Shown: positions 25,419 through 34,680 of the stretch, one piece after another
How positions within the stretch are numbered: position 1 is the first letter of the stretch
Layout: each line of letters begins with the position of its first letter
Assembly: GCF_001548035.1 (NCBI RefSeq)
Contig: NZ_AP014723.1
Span: forward strand, 1,364,001-1,428,000
Reading direction: 5' to 3'
Length of the DNA: 64,000 nucleotides
Source of the DNA: Sulfurospirillum sp. UCH001
GTDB lineage: Bacteria > Campylobacterota > Campylobacteria > Campylobacterales > Sulfurospirillaceae
The notes under the pieces: model-generated
Seen by the model: only the letters and a program-made list of their open reading frames with translations
The model's database searches: none
What the model was told of the DNA's origin: nothing
Translations under genes and position numbers: made by a program

Positions 25419-28400
25419 ATGGCAAAAATTGCTCTCTCTTCTTCGCAGATTTTAAATATTGCACTTGGATTAGTCATCGTTGTCGGAGGCTTTGCCTCCG
25501 TCCAATATGGTAATTTTGGTGGTGTCTCTTTTGATGAGCTCACAGAAAAATACATCAGTAAAAATGATGTGAAATTCAGTGACTTACCCCTTGACGTACA
25601 AAAACAATACATAGATAAAGAAGCGACACTTGAGCAGAGTAAAGATGGTAATTTGTTTGAAGATACCTATTATGATGAGCAAGGTAAGCCAATTGCAGAA
25701 TCTGAGCTTACCAAACAAGATTTTAAACGTATGATCAATCGTCTTCAAAAAACGCTTCTGTTTGTTCAACATGATAACCTTTTATTGGCAAATGAGAAGA
25801 ATGAGCTCTCTAAAAAACTTGATGAACAGCAAAACGAACTTGAAGAGCAACGCAATCAATGGACCAATAAAAATACTGAACGCCTTAACGAAGCAGAGCA
25901 ACAGCATTATCGCAACATTAGCGATTTAACCATGAAAATCAATGAGCTTCAAAAAGAAAATGTTGTTATTGCACAAAAAGCCAATATTGAGGCAAATACA
26001 TTAAGAGGACAAATCGAAGAGCTAAAAGCAAAAGCTGTCGAAGATGAAGAAAAAAAACAAATTGCTATTAAAAAGGCTAGAGAAGAAGAACAGGCAAAGC
26101 TGACAGATTATAAAGAAAAAATCAAATTTTTAAATGATCAGATAGTCCTTTTAAATGAGCAAATGAATACCAATAATGAAACAGCAAAAACAGCGTTTGC
26201 TCGTAAGCAGGATGAGATCAATAAGCTCAAAGAAGAGATTGTTCAAGCAGCTAAAGAAAAAAATGATCTTATGAGCAAGCAAACACAAACATTGGTTTTA
26301 AACGAACAAAAGTATAAAGAAGAGATAGCAAAATATACAAAAACGATTGAACAACTCAAAGTTGATACGGAAAAACTCATTGCTAAAAATCGTCAAGATA
26401 TGGTTTTACAAGACGAAGACCATGCTAAAAAAATGGCACAGCAAGAAGAGAAGATAAAAAATGTAAATACTGAACTTGCAAGTGCTAAAAAACACATCGA
26501 TGCTTTAATGCTTGAGAATGAAAAAGACTTCAATAAATTTAGAACGTATCTCGAAGATGAGAAAAAACTCAACAAAGAGCTTACTGCGGCGAACAAAGCA
26601 CTTGAAGAAAATGCTCAAAATAATGAAAAAGCCCTTAATGTGTCTATTTTAAAGCTTAAAGAAGAGATTGCTAAAAAAGAGAGCAACATTAAAGAGTTAA
26701 GCGATAAGATTGCATCCTTAAACAACGAAAAATTGAACTTTGAAGCAGAAGTAAAAAAACGTGTCGATGAAAATGACAAAGTTCATAATAAAAACTACAA
26801 AGCCTTCAATGAAAAAATAGCTAACTTCGACGCATCAAAAAAAGAGTTTGCTGATAAGTTTGAAAAGCAATTGAACGAGTACAAAGCAACGGTTAAAGAA
26901 AATAATGAACGCATCCAATTCCATGTGAATGAGCTTACAGCTTCTAACAATGATTTCAAACTCAAAAATGATGAAAAAGAGAAAGAACTTCAAGGTTTAA
27001 AAACACAATTAGCTTCTATTCGAACTGAAACGCAAAAATCAAAAGAGGGCGATGAAGCAAAACTAAAAGAACTCCGTACAGCATTGGAAGATGTGAAGTC
27101 GAACAGCAAAACAAAAGAGAATGATTACATTGCAAAAATTCAGCTTCTTCAAGCGGATATAAAAGAGAAAGAGGGTGCAATTGTTTCGGCGAAAAAAGAA
27201 GAAACGCTTAAAATTGCTGCACTAGAGAAAGAGATTAAAAGCAAGGCTATTGAGCTACAAAAAATTCAAACCGAAAATGCGCGTCATGAAGGAACCATCC
27301 AAACACTGACTGTCAAACTAAAAGACGCTGAAGAAAATGCGACGAAGGCGATAAACAAACAAATTGAAGAGCTAAAAGCGAAAGTAGCAACATTTGAAAA
27401 AAATCGCGTCAGTGAAGATGCAAAAATGGTAAGTCTAAAAGATGAGCTTCGCCGTAAAGAAATTGAATATCTCGATATTATTAAAGAAAAAGACAAAGAA
27501 TTAAAAGCAAAAGAAGCTATGATCGCTTCAAATAAAGAAGGCATCAAAAAAGTGGAAGCATTGAAAGCTTCTGTGGAAGAGAATCTAACAAAAACAAAAG
27601 AAGAGTTCAAACAAAAAGAGCTACAACGCTTAGCTGAGATTAAAGCACTTCAAGGTGAAATCAAGTCAAAAGATAGTCAATTAAACGCTTCTAATAAAGA
27701 AGAAACACTCAAAAGTATTGCCCTTGAGAAAGAGTTAAAAGCGAAAGAGGCAACTATCGTTGCAAATAAAGAGAGTTATAAAAAGACAGAAGCACTGAAA
27801 GCTTCTTTAGAAGAAAACTTAGCAAAACTCAAAGAGGAGTTTAAACAAAAAGAGCTCCAGCATTTGGAAGCAACCAAAGCTTTACAAGCGGAGCTAAAAG
27901 CAAAAGAGACACAACTTGGTGCGAGTAAAAAAGATGAGACACTTAAAATCATTGCATTGGAAAAAGAGTTAAAACAAAAAGAGAGTGCATTCGCACAAAG
28001 TCAAGATGAGTTGAACAAACGTATTGCATCTAATGAGCAAACCATCAAAACACTCAATGAAAAAATTAAACTCTTAGAGACAGCAACACCAAAAGTTGCG
28101 ACAGCAAAAGTACCTAATACTCCTGCACCAAAAGGTCAAAAATTAACAATGATTGATAAAGTAACGTGTACCGATATGGGAACCGGTGTCAATGCAATCT
28201 CTGAAACATGTAAAAAAGAGGTACAAACGTTCCTCGCTAAGTATGATAGTAGTTACTTCTTTGAAGTAGCGCCGATTGTAGACAATGGTGGATTTGCTTC
28301 ATTGAAACTCATTAAAAGTAAAAAAGTGGGTGTAGAAGACAGTGAGATTGATCGTATCAGTGGGCTTGCAAACATCGGTTTAGGGAAAGCACGTGCAAAA

Positions 28401-28514
28401 GCAGGTGGTGAGCTTGTTGAATCATACGTAGGAGAAGGTGCAAAAATCAGTTATGCGCTTTCTAATATCGAGCAAGATAAAGCAAGAGGCTTCCAAATCA
28501 GGGTATATCATTAA
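25419..28514 (+). CDS. Large membrane-anchored coiled-coil protein, 1031 aa
   Basis: I do not recognise a known domain apart from coiled coil. A single membrane segment at about residues 8-27 (ILNIALGLVIVVGGF) is followed by some 870 residues of almost pure charged heptads (E, K, L, N, Q), interrupted rarely. Within it, two tandem 78-residue units (DNA period 234 bases, about 27541-28008) start EALKAS and contain EEFKQKELQ, so the rod has grown by duplication. The final 120 residues are different: a globular domain with two cysteines (VTCTDMG and SETCKKEV) and GLANIGLGKARAKAGG. Similar proteins are annotated as Uso1-like in related bacteria, a name that rests only on coiled-coil similarity. 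A structural or envelope-spanning role is possible. Confidence 0.8.
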   Translation: MAKIALSSSQILNIALGLVIVVGGFASVQYGNFGGVSFDELTEKYISKNDVKFSDLPLDVQKQYIDKEATLEQSKDGNLFEDTYYDEQGKPIAESELTKQDFKRMINRLQKTLLFVQHDNLLLANEKNELSKKLDEQQNELEEQRNQWTNKNTERLNEAEQQHYRNISDLTMKINELQKENVVIAQKANIEANTLRGQIEELKAKAVEDEEKKQIAIKKAREEEQAKLTDYKEKIKFLNDQIVLLNEQMNTNNETAKTAFARKQDEINKLKEEIVQAAKEKNDLMSKQTQTLVLNEQKYKEEIAKYTKTIEQLKVDTEKLIAKNRQDMVLQDEDHAKKMAQQEEKIKNVNTELASAKKHIDALMLENEKDFNKFRTYLEDEKKLNKELTAANKALEENAQNNEKALNVSILKLKEEIAKKESNIKELSDKIASLNNEKLNFEAEVKKRVDENDKVHNKNYKAFNEKIANFDASKKEFADKFEKQLNEYKATVKENNERIQFHVNELTASNNDFKLKNDEKEKELQGLKTQLASIRTETQKSKEGDEAKLKELRTALEDVKSNSKTKENDYIAKIQLLQADIKEKEGAIVSAKKEETLKIAALEKEIKSKAIELQKIQTENARHEGTIQTLTVKLKDAEENATKAINKQIEELKAKVATFEKNRVSEDAKMVSLKDELRRKEIEYLDIIKEKDKELKAKEAMIASNKEGIKKVEALKASVEENLTKTKEEFKQKELQRLAEIKALQGEIKSKDSQLNASNKEETLKSIALEKELKAKEATIVANKESYKKTEALKASLEENLAKLKEEFKQKELQHLEATKALQAELKAKETQLGASKKDETLKIIALEKELKQKESAFAQSQDELNKRIASNEQTIKTLNEKIKLLETATPKVATAKVPNTPAPKGQKLTMIDKVTCTDMGTGVNAISETCKKEVQTFLAKYDSSYFFEVAPIVDNGGFASLKLIKSKKVGVEDSEIDRISGLANIGLGKARAKAGGELVESYVGEGAKISYALSNIEQDKARGFQIRVYH
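27541..28008 (+). repeat. Tandem 234-base repeat inside the coiled-coil gene
   Basis: GAAGCA at 27555 and 27789 mark equivalent positions of two in-frame units of 234 bases (78 codons) that encode nearly identical rods. The DNA has diverged at many third positions, so the duplication is not recent. Confidence 0.7.
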
Positions 28515-28517
28515 GCT

Positions 28518-29216
28518 ATGAATTTATTTCAACTCGACAAAGGCTATCGATACAACAGCGATACACTACTCCTTTATGATTTCATCAGTACATTTACGCC
28601 AAAAGGCGAGGTACTTGATGTGGGGTGTGGCTGTGGTATTTTGGGATTATTGCTTAAACGTGATTTTCCATCTTTAAAAATGCATCTTTTAGATATACAA
28701 GAACAAAATTGTACGATTGCATATGCCAATGCAGAACAAAATGGTATAGAGATTGCTAGTGTTATATGTCATGATTTTTTAAGTATCCGATTTGAATGTA
28801 AATTTGATATGATCGTTTCAAATCCTCCTTTTTATCACAAAGGCGGAGTAAAGAATGAAGATACATCTCTCTTCTTGAGTCGTCATAGCAGTGCACTCCC
28901 TTTTGATGCTTTTGCAAAAAAAGTCACAAAAACACTTAGCAACCGTGGGTATTTTTGTTTTTGTTATGACGCTAAGCAACTCGATCATCTTATGGCAGCC
29001 TTACTCGCTAATGGGCTCAACGTTGAAGATATCTGTTTTGTTTATCCAAAAGAAGAAAAAGAGGCATCATTGGTACTTATTCGTGCTCGAAAAAACTCGA
29101 AATCACTTTGTAAAGTACATCCACCATTGTTTATATATACTGGTGAAGTCTTTAGTGAGCGTGTTCAATCTATTTTCAAGCGATCTCAAACACAGAGTGT
29201 AACATGGAACAATTAA
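28518..29216 (+). CDS. TrmN6-like methyltransferase (tRNA1(Val) A37-N6 type)
   Basis: A 232-residue SAM-dependent methyltransferase. The SAM motif is LDVGCGCGILGLLL at about residues 35-48, and the catalytic motif NPPFYHKG is at about residues 97-104. The latter motif is shared by N6-adenine enzymes such as E. coli YfiC/TrmN6, which modifies A37 of tRNA-Val. The beginning FQLDKGYRYNSDTLLLYDF is also typical. The target in this organism is inferred. It starts four bases after the coiled-coil gene and overlaps the next gene, so it is part of the same operon. Confidence 0.85.
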   Translation: MNLFQLDKGYRYNSDTLLLYDFISTFTPKGEVLDVGCGCGILGLLLKRDFPSLKMHLLDIQEQNCTIAYANAEQNGIEIASVICHDFLSIRFECKFDMIVSNPPFYHKGGVKNEDTSLFLSRHSSALPFDAFAKKVTKTLSNRGYFCFCYDAKQLDHLMAALLANGLNVEDICFVYPKEEKEASLVLIRARKNSKSLCKVHPPLFIYTGEVFSERVQSIFKRSQTQSVTWNN

Positions 29217-29584
29217 TGCGATGTGATGGATACCCTTATGCGTTTGATCCAAAAGCATGTCAAAATTGCTCAGGGAAATGCTGTGTAGGGGAGAGTGGAT
29301 ACATCTGGGTGAGCCCTGAAGAGATTAGCGCAATAGCGCTCAAACTTTCACTGAGTAAAGAAGAATTTATCAATAAGTATTTACTAAAAATTCGCTATCG
29401 TTTCACGATCAAAGAGATCGCGTACGAAGGCGGCTATGGTTGCGTCTTTTTTGATATGGAAAAAAAGATGTGTCGTATCTATGACGTACGACCTTCACAG
29501 TGCCGTACCTTCCCATTTTGGGAATATTTTAAAGAAAACATTGACGAGGTAGTTTCAGAATGTCCCGGTATTATTCGCTTATAG
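29204..29584 (+). CDS. YkgJ-type cysteine cluster protein
   Basis: A 126-residue protein with a probable zinc or iron cluster. The motif ACQNCSGKCCVGESG at about residues 18-32, and CRIYDVRPSQCRTFPFW at about 90-106, give the cysteines CxxCxGxCC and CxxxxxRPxxCRxFPFW that define the YkgJ/UPF0153 family. The family is thought to bind a metal, but no biochemical role is settled. The ATG at 29204 overlaps the preceding gene by 13 bases; a second ATG at 29216 (TAATG) could also start it, with a five-residue... shorter N-terminus of four fewer residues. It overlaps the next gene, a lipoprotein, by 25 bases. Confidence 0.85.
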   Translation: MEQLMRCDGYPYAFDPKACQNCSGKCCVGESGYIWVSPEEISAIALKLSLSKEEFINKYLLKIRYRFTIKEIAYEGGYGCVFFDMEKKMCRIYDVRPSQCRTFPFWEYFKENIDEVVSECPGIIRL

Positions 29585-30831
29585 TCGTTTTATTTTTTTT
29601 GGTAGGATGTACCACTAAAGAGGTTGTTGTTACCAGTGAAAGCACTAAAAAAGTTTTTGAAGAGGAAGACAATCTTATATTACAAGCATTAGATTATCAA
29701 CAAAATGGTGATTATGTAAACGCACGTAAAATTTATCATACACTTTATGAACAGAGCCAAAAGAAAATATACTTGACTGAAGACGCTGGACTTGCTTTTG
29801 TTTTGAACGATCCTGATGCACGTGATCTTATTATGCAAGGTATCAAAAAGTATCCTGATGAAAAAAACTTCAATCGCCTACTTGTAGGTCAGCTTGTCAA
29901 AGACAAACGTTATGAAGAAGCAGAAAAAGAGATTTTAAAACTTATTGAATACGATAAAACCGTTCAGCATCTTAGTATCGCAGGAAATCTGTATTTACAA
30001 ATGAAATCGTACGATTTGGCACTTAAATATTTTGAAAGTGCTTACAAACAAGAACAGAATGAAGACCTATTGCTTAACATTGTTGAATTGCTGTACCGAT
30101 TTTTAGGTCGTAAAGATGATGCAGTAGCTTATCTTGAAACATATGCCAATATGGAAGGTTGCGGTAATCATACTTGTTTTAAATTGATTGAAATCTATGG
30201 ACGAGATCGCAATGTTCAAGGACTTATCGCTACGTATAAAAAGCTTTATAAAGAGCAGCAAAGCGATGAAATTGCTAAAAAAATTGTAGAACTGATGTTA
30301 TACATTAAAGACGTCAAAGGTGCTATAACATTTTTGGAAAAAACAGGTTTCAGCCAAGATATGCTGCTTCAGATCTATGCAACACAAAAAAAGTTTACAG
30401 AAGCTTATAATTTAGCTCAAAAACTTTATGAAGAGAGCAAAAATCTCGATTATTTAGGCAAAATGGCTATTTATGAATATGAAATCAACAAGACAAAACT
30501 TACAGCTGAAGTACTTGAGTCTATTTCTCAAAAATTTGATGAAGTCACAAGTTTACTCAAAGATTCTGTCTATCTTAATTACTATGGCTATTTATTAATT
30601 GATCATAATATTAACATTGAAAAAGGCATTACTCTAATCCAAGAAGCCCTTAAAATTGAGCCGAACTCACCCTATTATCTTGATTCACTTGCGTGGGGTT
30701 ACTATAAAAAAGGACAATGTGAAGAGGCCTATAATATTATGAAATATTTTGGTGAAAACGTTATAGAAGAAGAGGTTGCAACCCATATTGATGCGATTAA
30801 AAAATGTTTGAAAGAGAAAAATACTCCATGA
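29560..30831 (+). CDS. TPR-containing lipoprotein
   Basis: A 423-residue lipoprotein. The signal peptide ends in the lipobox LVGC, with the lipidated Cys17. The mature protein is a series of degenerate tetratricopeptide helices, for example [37 protein letters not shown] and [20 protein letters not shown]. These scaffold protein-protein contacts, so the protein likely organises an envelope complex. The ATG at 29560 lies inside the YkgJ gene end, and the stop overlaps the trpC start by four bases (ATGA). Its sorting cannot be decided (residue after Cys is Thr, compatible with the outer membrane). Confidence 0.85.
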   Translation: MSRYYSLIVVLFFLVGCTTKEVVVTSESTKKVFEEEDNLILQALDYQQNGDYVNARKIYHTLYEQSQKKIYLTEDAGLAFVLNDPDARDLIMQGIKKYPDEKNFNRLLVGQLVKDKRYEEAEKEILKLIEYDKTVQHLSIAGNLYLQMKSYDLALKYFESAYKQEQNEDLLLNIVELLYRFLGRKDDAVAYLETYANMEGCGNHTCFKLIEIYGRDRNVQGLIATYKKLYKEQQSDEIAKKIVELMLYIKDVKGAITFLEKTGFSQDMLLQIYATQKKFTEAYNLAQKLYEESKNLDYLGKMAIYEYEINKTKLTAEVLESISQKFDEVTSLLKDSVYLNYYGYLLIDHNINIEKGITLIQEALKIEPNSPYYLDSLAWGYYKKGQCEEAYNIMKYFGENVIEEEVATHIDAIKKCLKEKNTP

Positions 30832-31616
30832 TTTTAGATGAAATTATTAAACGTACACGTGAAGATTTAGAAAAAAAGAAAAAAGAGTACACCATCGATT
30901 GGCTTGGTCGAAGTCTTGCGTTCAATCCTTTTATGCCTCGCGATGTTAAACCATATTTAAAATCGACACCAGACAATCCTTATCGTATGATTGCTGAAGT
31001 AAAAAAAGCAAGTCCTAGCAAGGGGATTATTAAAGCAGATTTTGATCCATTGACGATCGCTAAAGCCTATGAATTAGGTGGTGCTGATGCTATATCTGTT
31101 TTAACAGAGCCTCACTATTTTCAAGGAAATCTTGAGTATCTAACACAAATCCGCCGTTATGTACCGACACCACTTTTACGAAAAGATTTCATTGTTGATG
31201 AATATCAAATCTTAGAAGCCCTTGTTTATGGTGCTGATTTTATTTTATTGATCGCAAAAGCGCTTTCAAAAGCTGAATTAAAACATCTTTTAGAATATGC
31301 ATTGCGACTTGGACTTGAAGTTTTAGTCGAAATTCATGATAAAGAAGATCTTGTTAAAGCCATTTTTGCAGGTGCAAATATCATTGGTATCAATCACCGC
31401 AACTTGGAAACATTTGAAATGGATATGAGTTTAACAGAAAAATTAATGCCACTCATTCCTCAAGGAAAGATCATCGTAGCAGAGAGCGGACTTACCGACA
31501 AAGAAACTATCAAACACCTCAGTAAAATTGGTGCTGATGCCTTTTTAATTGGTGAATATTTTATGAGAGAACCTGATATTCAGGCTTCTTTGGAAGCTAT
31601 CAAAAGAGTCGATTAA
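30828..31616 (+). CDS. trpC: Indole-3-glycerol phosphate synthase
   Basis: This TIM-barrel enzyme closes the indole ring in tryptophan synthesis. Visible signature blocks are [42 protein letters not shown] and [10 protein letters not shown], then [10 protein letters not shown] and [10 protein letters not shown] chose the ATG at 30828 ([10 protein letters not shown]), which gives 262 residues, because it makes an ATGA overlap with the upstream stop and fits the family N-terminus; the frame remains open to an earlier ATG at 30804. It stands apart from other trp genes, in an unrelated operon, and is followed by a HIT gene whose ATG overlaps its stop by one base. Confidence 0.93.
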   Translation: MILDEIIKRTREDLEKKKKEYTIDWLGRSLAFNPFMPRDVKPYLKSTPDNPYRMIAEVKKASPSKGIIKADFDPLTIAKAYELGGADAISVLTEPHYFQGNLEYLTQIRRYVPTPLLRKDFIVDEYQILEALVYGADFILLIAKALSKAELKHLLEYALRLGLEVLVEIHDKEDLVKAIFAGANIIGINHRNLETFEMDMSLTEKLMPLIPQGKIIVAESGLTDKETIKHLSKIGADAFLIGEYFMREPDIQASLEAIKRVD

Positions 31617-32107
31617 TGAATTATATGTACGCACCTTGGCGTGATGCTTATTTTAGCGAAAAACCAGAGGGTTGTGTGTTTTGTAACATTTCAAACCATC
31701 CAGAAAAGGATGCGGAGCATCATGTTTTATACCGTGATGCACTCTGTTTTATTGTTATGAACCGTTATCCTTATGCACCAGGCCATTTTATGGTTATTCC
31801 ACATCACCATACCGATGCTATAGAGACACTTGAGCCAGAAGTGTGGCTACACATCTCGTATATTGTTCAACGCTGTGTCAAAATGCTCAAAGAGGGTATT
31901 GGTGCGCAAGGCGTTAACCTTGGTATGAATCTTGGTAAAAGCGGAGGTGCAGGCATTGCTGAGCACATTCATTATCATCTCATACCTAGATGGTTGGGTG
32001 ATACGAATTTCATTACAACCATTGCTGATACAAGGGTATATGGAACGGATTTTGAAAAAATCTATACACATCTACAAGGACTTGTTTCTGAGTATCTTTC
32101 ATGTTAA
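31616..32107 (+). CDS. HIT family nucleotide hydrolase/transferase
   Basis: A 163-residue histidine-triad protein. The triad segment HIHYHLIPRW (HxHxHxxxR type) is at about residues 122-131 and includes the catalytic histidine. The zinc-like pair CVFCNI at about residues 20-25 and the middle phrase YPYAPGHFMVIP match bacterial HIT proteins of the Ap4A phosphorylase/hydrolase group. The exact nucleotide substrate is unknown. The ATG shares a base with the stop of trpC, and its end overlaps the start of the selU gene by seven bases, indicating an operon with tight coupling. Confidence 0.88.
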   Translation: MNYMYAPWRDAYFSEKPEGCVFCNISNHPEKDAEHHVLYRDALCFIVMNRYPYAPGHFMVIPHHHTDAIETLEPEVWLHISYIVQRCVKMLKEGIGAQGVNLGMNLGKSGGAGIAEHIHYHLIPRWLGDTNFITTIADTRVYGTDFEKIYTHLQGLVSEYLSC

Positions 32108-33114
32108 TTGATTTAGCAATCGATGATTTTATTGCACAAAAATCGACTTTTGACCTTCTTATTGATGCGCGTAGCCCCAAAGAATTTCACGAATCACACG
32201 TTTTAAATGCCCAAAATTTTTACGCATTAAATGATGCTGAGCATCAAGAAGTAGGAACACTTTACAAACAAGTCTCACGTAACGACGCTAAAATTTTAGG
32301 GGCGCGTTATATCTGCCAAAATATGGCTCTTCACCTTCAACAAATCGCAAAGACGTACAAAATAGGCTCAAAAATTGGTATCTATTGTGCTAGAGGAGGG
32401 CTTAGATCTAGTTCTATTGCCATTATTCTCTCACATATTGGTTATCAAGTCTATCGACTCAAAGGTGGCTACAAAAGCTACCGTTTTTATGTGCTTACAT
32501 ATCTTGATCATTTTCCACACAAGCGATTTATCGTTCTAGGTGGTAATACAGGATGTGGAAAAAGCGAACTAATCCAAGTACTCAAACCTTCCATCGATCT
32601 TGAAAAATTAGCAAATCACTTAGGTTCTAGCTTTGGCAGTATCAAAGGTGCACAACCCAGCCAAAAAGCTTTTGAAAATATTTTATGCGAAATTTTATGT
32701 AAAATTGATCCAAATGACTATATATTCATTGAAGCAGAAAGCAAGAAAATGGGCAAATGTACGATTCCAGCCCTCTTACATGAACGTATCTTGCAAGGCT
32801 ATCGTGTCGAAATCACAGCACCACTTTCTCAGCGAATAGAGCGCATTTTGAAAGATTATAACTGTATAACTCCAGAATTTTTTTATCACGCTATCGAAAT
32901 GATTTCGCCCTATATCAAAAAAAGTGTCAAAGCAGAAGTGCTTCTTGCATATGAAAAAGAAGATTTAGCTGAAGTCTCTAAAATACTCCTAGTTGCGTAT
33001 TATGATCTAGTGTATAAAAAACCACACCATATTGATATGATTCTCGATAATTCAAATCAACAGGTCACGCTTGAGGCACTACATACCTTACGAGAAAAAC
33101 TTTCTCATCTTTAA
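32101..33114 (+). CDS. selU: tRNA 2-selenouridine synthase
   Basis: This enzyme (SelU, also MnmH or YbbB) replaces sulfur by selenium at the wobble uridine of certain tRNAs, using selenophosphate and a geranylated intermediate. The 337 residues have the N-terminal rhodanese domain with LIDARSPKEFHESH and the catalytic cysteine in IYCARGGLRSSS, followed by a P-loop domain with GGNTGCGKSEL. Both domains are intact, so selenium modification is likely functional. The requirement for selenophosphate synthase (SelD), which is not in this window, is known from the family. The gene is convergent with the cbiO-like gene, with one base between stops. Confidence 0.93.
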   Translation: MLIDLAIDDFIAQKSTFDLLIDARSPKEFHESHVLNAQNFYALNDAEHQEVGTLYKQVSRNDAKILGARYICQNMALHLQQIAKTYKIGSKIGIYCARGGLRSSSIAIILSHIGYQVYRLKGGYKSYRFYVLTYLDHFPHKRFIVLGGNTGCGKSELIQVLKPSIDLEKLANHLGSSFGSIKGAQPSQKAFENILCEILCKIDPNDYIFIEAESKKMGKCTIPALLHERILQGYRVEITAPLSQRIERILKDYNCITPEFFYHAIEMISPYIKKSVKAEVLLAYEKEDLAEVSKILLVAYYDLVYKKPHHIDMILDNSNQQVTLEALHTLREKLSHL

Positions 33115-33115
33115 A

Positions 33116-33868
33116 TTAAAAATGGTGCATATGGTAGTGGGAATGATGAAAATCTTTGTGTTTATGCGCATGGATATGCAACAAATTTCCCTCTATTAAA
33201 ATCTTTTTATTGCGCATTAATGCTTCAACTTCACCATTATAGATAAGTTGATGTTTATCGTTCAATACAAAAGCTCTATCGCCTAATTCATACGCTAAAG
33301 AGATATTATGCGTTGAAATAAGTGTAGTAATTTTCATCTCTGATAGCAAATCCACGAACCAACCTGTCGTTTTAGGATCCATATTGGCTGTTGGTTCATC
33401 TAAAAGTAGAAATTGTGGCTCCAATGCTAAAATAGCACATAGCATTACTTTTTGTTTTTCTCCACCACTAAGTTTCAACGGAGAGCTTTGCAAATGCTGT
33501 TGTAAAGAGAATTTTTCTGCCATTGCATGAACTCTCTCATCGACATTTGCAACATCAAATTCTCTCAACCCAAAAGCAATCTCGTCGTATACGGTTGGAT
33601 TGAACATCATTGTTTCAGGATTTTGAAATAATATACCTATTTCTTTGCGAAAAGATTTATCAACGCTCTTTTTCGTAATCAAACGCTCTTTATAGGTGTA
33701 GCTGCCTTCTCCAAAATAAAGCCCTGCAAGAATACGAAGAAGTGTACTTTTTCCACTGCCATTATTTCCAAGGAGAACAACTTTTTCACCTGCTTGAATT
33801 TCAAAAGAGAGTTTATCTAAAACACATTTGCTTTCATATTGATACGTTAAATCTTCAATTTTGATCAA
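33116..33868 (-). CDS. cbiO: ECF-type nickel/cobalt transporter, ATP-binding protein
   Basis: The 250-residue ATPase of an energy-coupling factor importer for Ni or Co ions. Walker A is LLGNNGSGKSTL, the signature LSGGEKQKVMLCAIL and Walker B runs into FLLLDEPTANMD. The last 20 residues are strikingly rich in histidine (HIHAHKHKDFHH and HYHMHH), an unusual tail that may bind nickel or cobalt. Its start overlaps the end of the cbiQ-like gene by 14 bases. The whole set (M, N, Q, O) is complete. The metal is not proven; the palindromic operator at 35361 and the nickel-using lar genes favour nickel. Confidence 0.9.
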   Translation of the reverse strand: MIKIEDLTYQYESKCVLDKLSFEIQAGEKVVLLGNNGSGKSTLLRILAGLYFGEGSYTYKERLITKKSVDKSFRKEIGILFQNPETMMFNPTVYDEIAFGLREFDVANVDERVHAMAEKFSLQQHLQSSPLKLSGGEKQKVMLCAILALEPQFLLLDEPTANMDPKTTGWFVDLLSEMKITTLISTHNISLAYELGDRAFVLNDKHQLIYNGEVEALMRNKKILIEGNLLHIHAHKHKDFHHSHYHMHHF

Positions 33869-34409
33869 AAAATCCCCTTGCCTTGAGCGCTAAACTTTTT
33901 TCTTCGCTATCATACAACGCTTTCGTAAAAAAATAACCAAAGACAGAGGTAATAAACTCTTTTTTTGCACGTTCATTCATTTTTTTGATGAGTCTGCTTT
34001 TAAGGGCTAGCATAAAATTTTCGTAACTTTTTTGATAACTGTAAATTTGGGAAAGAGAAATACTGAGAAGAAAACTGAGTGTTTTAGAAAAGGAGAGGGC
34101 AAGAGCAATATTGACATAATGAGAGAAAAGAAGTGTTGTTAATGTCAGAACAAAAACACGCAGGTTAAATAGGAGTATGTACTCTAACCACACTCTTTCT
34201 TGCAATACAGCAATAGCTATATAACCGATGCTAATTGCAATATTGAAAAAGAAAATAGATTTGAGAGCTTTTTTAAGTATCTTTAACCATGATGATCGTG
34301 CTAAACATAACAGGGCAATAGCAAAAAAACTTAAGAGATAAAAGGAGTGGCTAGAGAGAATTATCACTAGCCCTAAAAGATAGAAACCAAGGAGGATTCT
34401 ATCGCGCAA
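33855..34409 (-). CDS. cbiQ: ECF transporter transmembrane protein CbiQ-like
   Basis: This 184-residue protein is the T component of the nickel/cobalt importer. Four or five membrane segments are followed by the coupling region, but it is short compared with the usual 220-250 residues of CbiQ, and the two Ala-Arg-Gly coupling motifs are represented by ALKSRLIKK and by LALKARGFF near the end. The start is TTG at 34409 with AGGA about eight bases upstream; the frame overlaps the stop of the upstream gene by 11 bases. The context (M, N and O components) supports the assignment more than the sequence does. Confidence 0.82.
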   Translation of the reverse strand: MRDRILLGFYLLGLVIILSSHSFYLLSFFAIALLCLARSSWLKILKKALKSIFFFNIAISIGYIAIAVLQERVWLEYILLFNLRVFVLTLTTLLFSHYVNIALALSFSKTLSFLLSISLSQIYSYQKSYENFMLALKSRLIKKMNERAKKEFITSVFGYFFTKALYDSEEKSLALKARGFFDQN

Positions 34410-34680
34410 GTTTTTTTCCTAAGAGGTAAAAAATTCCAAAAATAAGGGCAACGCCTAGCATGCCAGAAAGATAGTACGCCACAATACCATTCATACCTTC
34501 TATCGTATAATCAGGTGCTAATACTTTAACGTGAAGGGCATTTTCAATTCCTTTAGGAATAAAACCTAATGCTTCTTGGTAATATTCGTTATCCCACTCA
34601 GCCCATGCAGGATTTTCACTAATCAATCCCAAAGGAATCAATATAAAAATAATGAGCATTGGATAGAGAATTTTTTTCAT
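34399..34680 (-). CDS. Nickel/cobalt transporter accessory protein (PDGLE/NikN-like)
   Basis: A 93-residue protein with an N-terminal membrane segment (residues 5-20, LYPMLIIFILIPLGL), a short periplasmic part (SENPAWAEWDNEYYQ, then LGFIPKGIENA), and a second membrane segment near the end (about 67-87). This matches the small PDGLE-domain/NikN/CbiN component of ECF nickel or cobalt importers; the phrase GFIPKGIENA resembles its conserved centre. It overlaps the cbiM gene by four bases (ATGA). Such proteins are needed with CbiM for metal uptake in the family, although some systems have other N-type subunits. Confidence 0.8.
   Translation of the reverse strand: MKKILYPMLIIFILIPLGLISENPAWAEWDNEYYQEALGFIPKGIENALHVKVLAPDYTIEGMNGIVAYYLSGMLGVALIFGIFYLLGKKLAR

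Noticed and set aside
26393-27610. Serine/phenylalanine-rich open frames opposite the coiled-coil gene
   Set aside because: They mirror the Lys/Glu-rich codons of the real gene and have no start signals.
27541-28008. Recent minisatellite expansion
   Set aside because: The two 234-base units differ at many positions and only two copies are clear, so an old internal duplication fits better.
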